NCBI RefSeq assembly: GCF_001591585.1
Contig: NZ_BCVE01000016.1
Span: 1 to 64,000, forward strand
DNA from: Niallia circulans NBRC 13626
Lineage (GTDB): Bacteria > Bacillota > Bacilli > Bacillales > Cytobacillaceae
Direction of reading: 5' to 3'
Length of the DNA stretch: 64,000 nt
Shown piece after piece: positions 60,654 through 64,000 of the stretch; position 1 is the stretch's first letter; every line of letters begins with the position of its first letter. A program made the translations under genes and the position numbers. The notes below the pieces were generated by a model. That model did not search any database and was not told the DNA's origin. It saw only the letters and a list, made by a program, of their open reading frames with translations.

Positions 60654-61418
60654 TTAACTCGTTCCAATAAAATATAAAATAATAATATGTATTGGATAAA
60701 AGAAATAGAAAAAATATTTTAAGCCAACTCCTTTTTCCCCATTATAAAAATAGAGCAATGGCAAAGCTAAAATCATCATCCATTGGAAGTCTGCAAACGG
60801 AAGTAAAAGTCGGGAAAACCAATTTAAACTACCTCCCCATTTTTCATATACTAAAAAGATAAAAAGGCAATAAATCGAATAGCTTATTACTAGTTGTTTT
60901 TTATTTCTAAATAAATAAAAAACAATACCTAATAAAACGAACAAGATTCCCCCTTCTACATGCAGTACATTTCCAAATATAGCTCCATAAAAAGGATATG
61001 TCAGAGCTGCATTTAATATAAATATTTCTTTAAAGAGGGTAGAAAGCACCGTACTTATCATCTGCCATATTAAGTAGATACTGAAATATCTCCAACTTCG
61101 CTTATCGATTACATAAATTAATAATGCAATTGCAAATAATGTCGCAAAAAAATTATTAGTAATTCCTACTCCCGTATTATAATTTTGATTAATAAACACA
61201 TTAATGCAAGCCATGATAACACTAGCAATATACAAACGGAAGAGATATCGATGTTTATTAGATGTGTGAGTCATACCTATTATCACAAAATAAATAAAAA
61301 TCGGTGCTGCTATTCTCCCTACCCATCTTAAATATACTGGAGTACCAGGAATAAATTCCCCTATATGATCTATTAGCATAAAAATTAAAGCTATTATTTT
61401 TATTAAAGTAGTATTCAT
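60654..61418 (-). CDS. TraX-family integral membrane protein
   Basis: 254 residues, almost entirely hydrophobic with about eight to nine membrane helices. The N-terminus LIKIIALIFMLIDHIGEF and the following LRWVGRIAAPIFIYFVIIGM match the TraX/Abi-like acyltransferase family (named after F-pilin acetylation but widespread on chromosomes). ATG with AAGGAGAT at 6-7 bases; the 9-codon extension was rejected. Target unknown. Stands alone. Confidence 0.85.
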   Translation of the reverse strand: MNTTLIKIIALIFMLIDHIGEFIPGTPVYLRWVGRIAAPIFIYFVIIGMTHTSNKHRYLFRLYIASVIMACINVFINQNYNTGVGITNNFFATLFAIALLIYVIDKRSWRYFSIYLIWQMISTVLSTLFKEIFILNAALTYPFYGAIFGNVLHVEGGILFVLLGIVFYLFRNKKQLVISYSIYCLFIFLVYEKWGGSLNWFSRLLLPFADFQWMMILALPLLYFYNGEKGVGLKYFFYFFYPIHIIILYFIGTS

Positions 61419-61647
61419 GATCATCTCCTTAATGAAGAAAAGCACCTATAGAACTAGGCGCTTTATATTTGTCATTTAGTGTTTTTTATTATTTATATTT
61501 AAACTTAGAATTTCATGGTTGTCCAAGTAGATGATCTTACATTACCTACCTTTTACATAAATTCCAGCTTTTTTTACTAGAACCATCTACATATTTTCGA
61601 ATCCAAATTCCTCGTTTTTTACTATCCATTTAATTTAGGCAAAAATA

Positions 61648-63081
61648 TTAATATGCTTTTGCCCAATATACTAATTTATTAGCTTTTTTGCCACAGCATA
61701 CACAAGTATCAGCGATGGTTTCTTGCTCAAAAGGCATACATCTAGATGTTGCACTTGTTTCTTCCTTTATTTTATCTTCACACGCTTGATCTTCACACCA
61801 CATTGCTTTAATAAATCCTGGCTTTTCTTTTGCCGTCAACTGTTTAAATTCATCAAAATTTACAGCAGTATGAGTGTTTTCTTCTCTATGATCTGTGGCT
61901 TTCTTTAACAAGTTGTCTTGGATATCTGTTAATAATTGCGTTATTGTTTCTTCTAATCCATCCATAGAGACAAATTGTTTCTCTCCAGTATCTCTTCTCA
62001 CAAGAACCACTTGATTTTTCTCGATATCTTTTGGTCCCACTTCTAGACGGAGAGGAATTCCTTTCATTTCATACTCATTAAATTTCCAGCCTGGCTTTTT
62101 ATCACTTGCATCGATACCAACGCGGAGCGAATTACTTAGTTTCTTCTGTAAATCGTAGGCAAAATCCAATACCCCTTCCTTATGCTGGGCAATTGGAACA
62201 ATCATTACTTGTGTTGGTGCAATCATTGGCGGTACTACTAAGCCGCGGTCATCCCCATGAACCATAATCATGGCACCAATGATTCTTGTCGTAAAGCCCC
62301 ATGATGTCTGCTGAACATGCTGCAAGTTGCCATCTCTGTCCGAGAACTGAATTCCAAAGGATTTCGCAAAGCCATCGCCGAGATTATGCGAAGTACCTGA
62401 TTGTAATGCTTTGCCGTCATGCATCAGGCTTTCAATTGTATAGGTGTATTTCGCGCCTGCAAACTTTTCTTTTTCTGTTTTACGCCCTTTGATCACTGGA
62501 AGCGCCAAGTACTTTTCGCATATTTCGGCATAGACCTGAAGCATTTGAATTGTTTCTCTATCTGCATCCTCTTCCGTTTCATGACATGTATGCCCTTCTT
62601 GCCATAAAAATTCTAAAGTACGTAAGAATGGACGTGTCGTCTTTTCCCAGCGCACAACATTGGCCCACTGATTATATAGCTTAGGAAGATCGCGATAGGA
62701 ATGAATAATATTTTTATAATGCTCTGCAAAAAGCACTTCTGATGTTGGGCGCACACAAAGTCTTTCTGCTAATTTCTCGTCTCCGCCATGTGTAACCCAT
62801 GCTACTTCTGGAGCGAATCCCTCAATATGATCTTTTTCTCTTTGTAAAAGGCTTTCTGGAATAAATAATGGCATATAAACATTCTCATGCCCTGTTTCTT
62901 TAATACGTTTATCTAAAGCTTCTTTAATATTCTCCCAAATCGCTGTTCCATATGGTCGAATAATCATAGAACCTCTTACACTTGAATAATCGATTAGTTC
63001 CGCTTTTGTCACTACATCTGTATACCACTGGGCAAAATCATCTTCCATGCTAGTAATGCTTTTTACAAAATCCTTCGCCAT
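61648..63081 (-). CDS. proS: Prolyl-tRNA synthetase, compact archaeal/eukaryote-like type
   Basis: 477 residues, clearly shorter than the roughly 565-residue bacterial type of B. subtilis because the editing insertion is missing. Class II motifs: [12 protein letters not shown] (motif 1), [41 protein letters not shown] (motif 2) and the C-terminal anticodon domain followed by a zinc-type tail ([25 protein letters not shown]) ending AKAY. It charges tRNA-Pro. ATG with GGAGG. Expression is controlled by the T-box leader. Such genes often coexist with the long type; whether that is so here cannot be seen. Confidence 0.95.
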   Translation of the reverse strand: MAKDFVKSITSMEDDFAQWYTDVVTKAELIDYSSVRGSMIIRPYGTAIWENIKEALDKRIKETGHENVYMPLFIPESLLQREKDHIEGFAPEVAWVTHGGDEKLAERLCVRPTSEVLFAEHYKNIIHSYRDLPKLYNQWANVVRWEKTTRPFLRTLEFLWQEGHTCHETEEDADRETIQMLQVYAEICEKYLALPVIKGRKTEKEKFAGAKYTYTIESLMHDGKALQSGTSHNLGDGFAKSFGIQFSDRDGNLQHVQQTSWGFTTRIIGAMIMVHGDDRGLVVPPMIAPTQVMIVPIAQHKEGVLDFAYDLQKKLSNSLRVGIDASDKKPGWKFNEYEMKGIPLRLEVGPKDIEKNQVVLVRRDTGEKQFVSMDGLEETITQLLTDIQDNLLKKATDHREENTHTAVNFDEFKQLTAKEKPGFIKAMWCEDQACEDKIKEETSATSRCMPFEQETIADTCVCCGKKANKLVYWAKAY

Positions 63082-63120
63082 TTTAAAGGGCCTCCTATTT
63101 TATCTGTGTTTTATTTCAAG

Positions 63121-63144
63121 TGGTCTTTTCTTAGTAAAAGACCA
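63121..63144 (-). other. Perfect hairpin in the proS leader, after the T-box terminator
   Basis: TGGTCTTTT (63121-63129) and AAAAGACCA (63136-63144) are exact complements. On the minus strand it begins right after the T run of the T-box terminator, about 40 bases before the proS start codon. Possibly an RNA-stability stem. Confidence 0.55.
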
Positions 63145-63396
63145 TAAAAAAAAACTTTGCTATTCATTAGGGACCAATTAATGGCGGTACCACCCTAATT
63201 CAAAGCAAAGCTTTACACTCTTCCATGTTAACGGTATTGAACCGCTGAATCTTCTTAAACAAAGTCTATTCGATACAGAACGAAAAAGGCAGGTTCAACA
63301 GGTAAGCCTATAGGTCCTTTCAGCATTTAGACCCTCTCTTTTTATAGACATTGCTGCATACTAATCCTTTTTATAGTTTCATTATTCATTTCTTTG
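63145..63396 (-). promoter_or_regulatory. T-box riboswitch of proS (proline specifier CCU)
   Basis: The minus strand carries the T-box sequence AGGGTGGTACCGC (63184-63196) in the antiterminator, followed by a terminator whose arms AATTAGGG and CCCTAAT surround it and a T run at 63145-63154. Upstream, GAACCTGCC shows a specifier-loop context with CCU (63291-63293), a proline codon. Uncharged tRNA-Pro would bind the specifier and the T-box and allow transcription of proS. Confidence 0.93.
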
Positions 63397-63402
63397 TGAA
63401 AA

Positions 63403-63431
63403 ATCATATCGGATAGAAACATTATTGTCAA
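63403..63431 (-). promoter_or_regulatory. Sigma-A promoter of the proS T-box leader
   Basis: On the minus strand a perfect TTGACA (63426-63431), 17-bp spacer and TATGAT (63403-63408). Initiation near 63396 gives a T-box leader of about 250 bases before the terminator. Confidence 0.85.
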
Positions 63432-63599
63432 TATAGATTTTTTTATTCTTTTTTAACCGATAGGGTATTTTTGAAAAATGGCGAAGGAGTAAGTGGCTTC
63501 TCTGTGTGCTTTTAGGCATAGAAAGTGATTATCTGTACCTTCTTCTTCTTTGAGTTCTTGCCTTTGGGCAAAGAGAGTGTTTCTCTGGCCCCTTAAATA

Positions 63600-64000
63600 T
63601 TATCCTCTTGAATAAAAATTTAGCGCTGCTTGCAGTGCTTGGCCTGCAGGGAGTTTTACCCCATGTCTAATGAGGCATGCCTCTAAACTCGCAAGCACAA
63701 ATAAGACATTTTCTTTGCGACAGCTATAGCCCATTGTTCCAATTCTCCATATTTTTCCGTGTAATGGACCGAAAGAGCTGGCTATTTCTACTCCAAATTG
63801 CTCAAGCATCATGCTACGAACAGATTCTGCATCAATCCCTTCTGGAACGTTGATGCATGTTACCGTTGGCAGCTTCCACCTTTTATCACCGAACAATTCA
63901 AGACCCATTCCTTTTATTCCTTCTATTAGCGCTTGTTCATGATACTGATGACGAGCAAATCTATTTTCTAATCCCTCTTCTAAAACAATTCTTAATCCTT
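63600..64000 (-). CDS. Class V aminotransferase, C-terminal part (PucG-like)
   Basis: The minus frame is open from the window edge to a TAA at 63600, giving the last 133 residues; the start is beyond 64000. GLRIVLEEGLENRFARH, LPTVTCINVPEGIDAESVR, FGPLHGKIWRIGTMGYSCR and the C-terminus match alanine-glyoxylate or (S)-ureidoglycine-glyoxylate aminotransferases (PucG), which act in purine breakdown and glyoxylate use. The lysine and PLP-binding half is outside the window, so the exact substrate cannot be judged. An ATG at 63906-63908 is internal, not a start. Confidence 0.85.
   Translation of the reverse strand, partial: GLRIVLEEGLENRFARHQYHEQALIEGIKGMGLELFGDKRWKLPTVTCINVPEGIDAESVRSMMLEQFGVEIASSFGPLHGKIWRIGTMGYSCRKENVLFVLASLEACLIRHGVKLPAGQALQAALNFYSRG

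Overview
The window is a low-GC Gram-positive chromosome segment of a Bacillus-type bacterium (family Bacillaceae). The evidence is direct: a complete cggR-gap-pgk-tpiA-gpmI-eno glycolytic operon with a recognisable CggR operator, the secG-est-rnr-smpB-ssrA cluster, a crh/whiA/yvcK/rapZ cluster, hprK-lgt-ppaX, a T-box leader, and sigma-B and CtsR control elements in front of clpP. The species cannot be fixed from the sequence alone. Gene order resembles B. subtilis but with losses (no yvoD, no yvlC, no oatA next to sigV) and insertions, which suggests a relative such as Niallia or Cytobacillus rather than B. subtilis itself.

Layout. 1-1000 is an accessory edge: the C-terminal tail of a protein built from exact 12-residue CKSHGEKDKSRG repeats, a decayed IS3-type transposase, and a small YozQ-like protein. 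1086-2564 is an aldehyde dehydrogenase. 3030-9141 (minus strand) is a six-gene sugar-alcohol operon: PRD-type activator, galactitol-family PTS IIA, IIB and IIC, a zinc polyol-phosphate dehydrogenase and an L-ribulose-5-phosphate 4-epimerase. The enzyme pair points to a pentitol rather than galactitol. 9622-14309 carries tmRNA, SmpB, RNase R, a carboxylesterase and SecG. 14662-21829 is the glycolytic operon with its repressor, operator and promoter.

22257-31501 holds tRNA-Arg(CCG), clpP with sigma-B and sigma-A/CtsR promoters, crh, whiA, yvcK, rapZ, a Nudix hydrolase, trxB and a TPR protein. Between the Nudix gene and trxB, a divergent NERD-domain gene and a phased array of TTCGCGAA palindromes interrupt an otherwise conserved neighbourhood. 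31698-38221 is the histidine operon (hisZ-G-D-B-H-A-F-IE). 38516-43310 holds yvoF, ppaX, lgt, hprK, yvlD and yvlB, and 43667-50059 holds uvrA, uvrB, csbA and an RsbR paralogue.

The right part is more mixed: a small unknown gene, an HD-GYP protein, adhE behind two duplicated TGTGA-N6-TCACA operators, a TetR repressor with an MMPL exporter and paired operators, a SigV/RsiV lysozyme-response pair with an ECF promoter, a CDF metal exporter, a TraX-family membrane protein, a T-box-controlled compact prolyl-tRNA synthetase, and the C-terminal part of a class V aminotransferase cut by the window end.

Common themes are carbon flow (PTS, HprK, Crh, CggR, YvcK) and stress (ClpP, CsbA, RsbR, SigV, tmRNA/RNase R). 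I see no CRISPR array, phage, or recognisable multi-gene defence system. The least explained signals are the TTCGCGAA array beside the NERD gene, the pentitol PTS operon with a modified regulator, and the 12-residue repeat protein.
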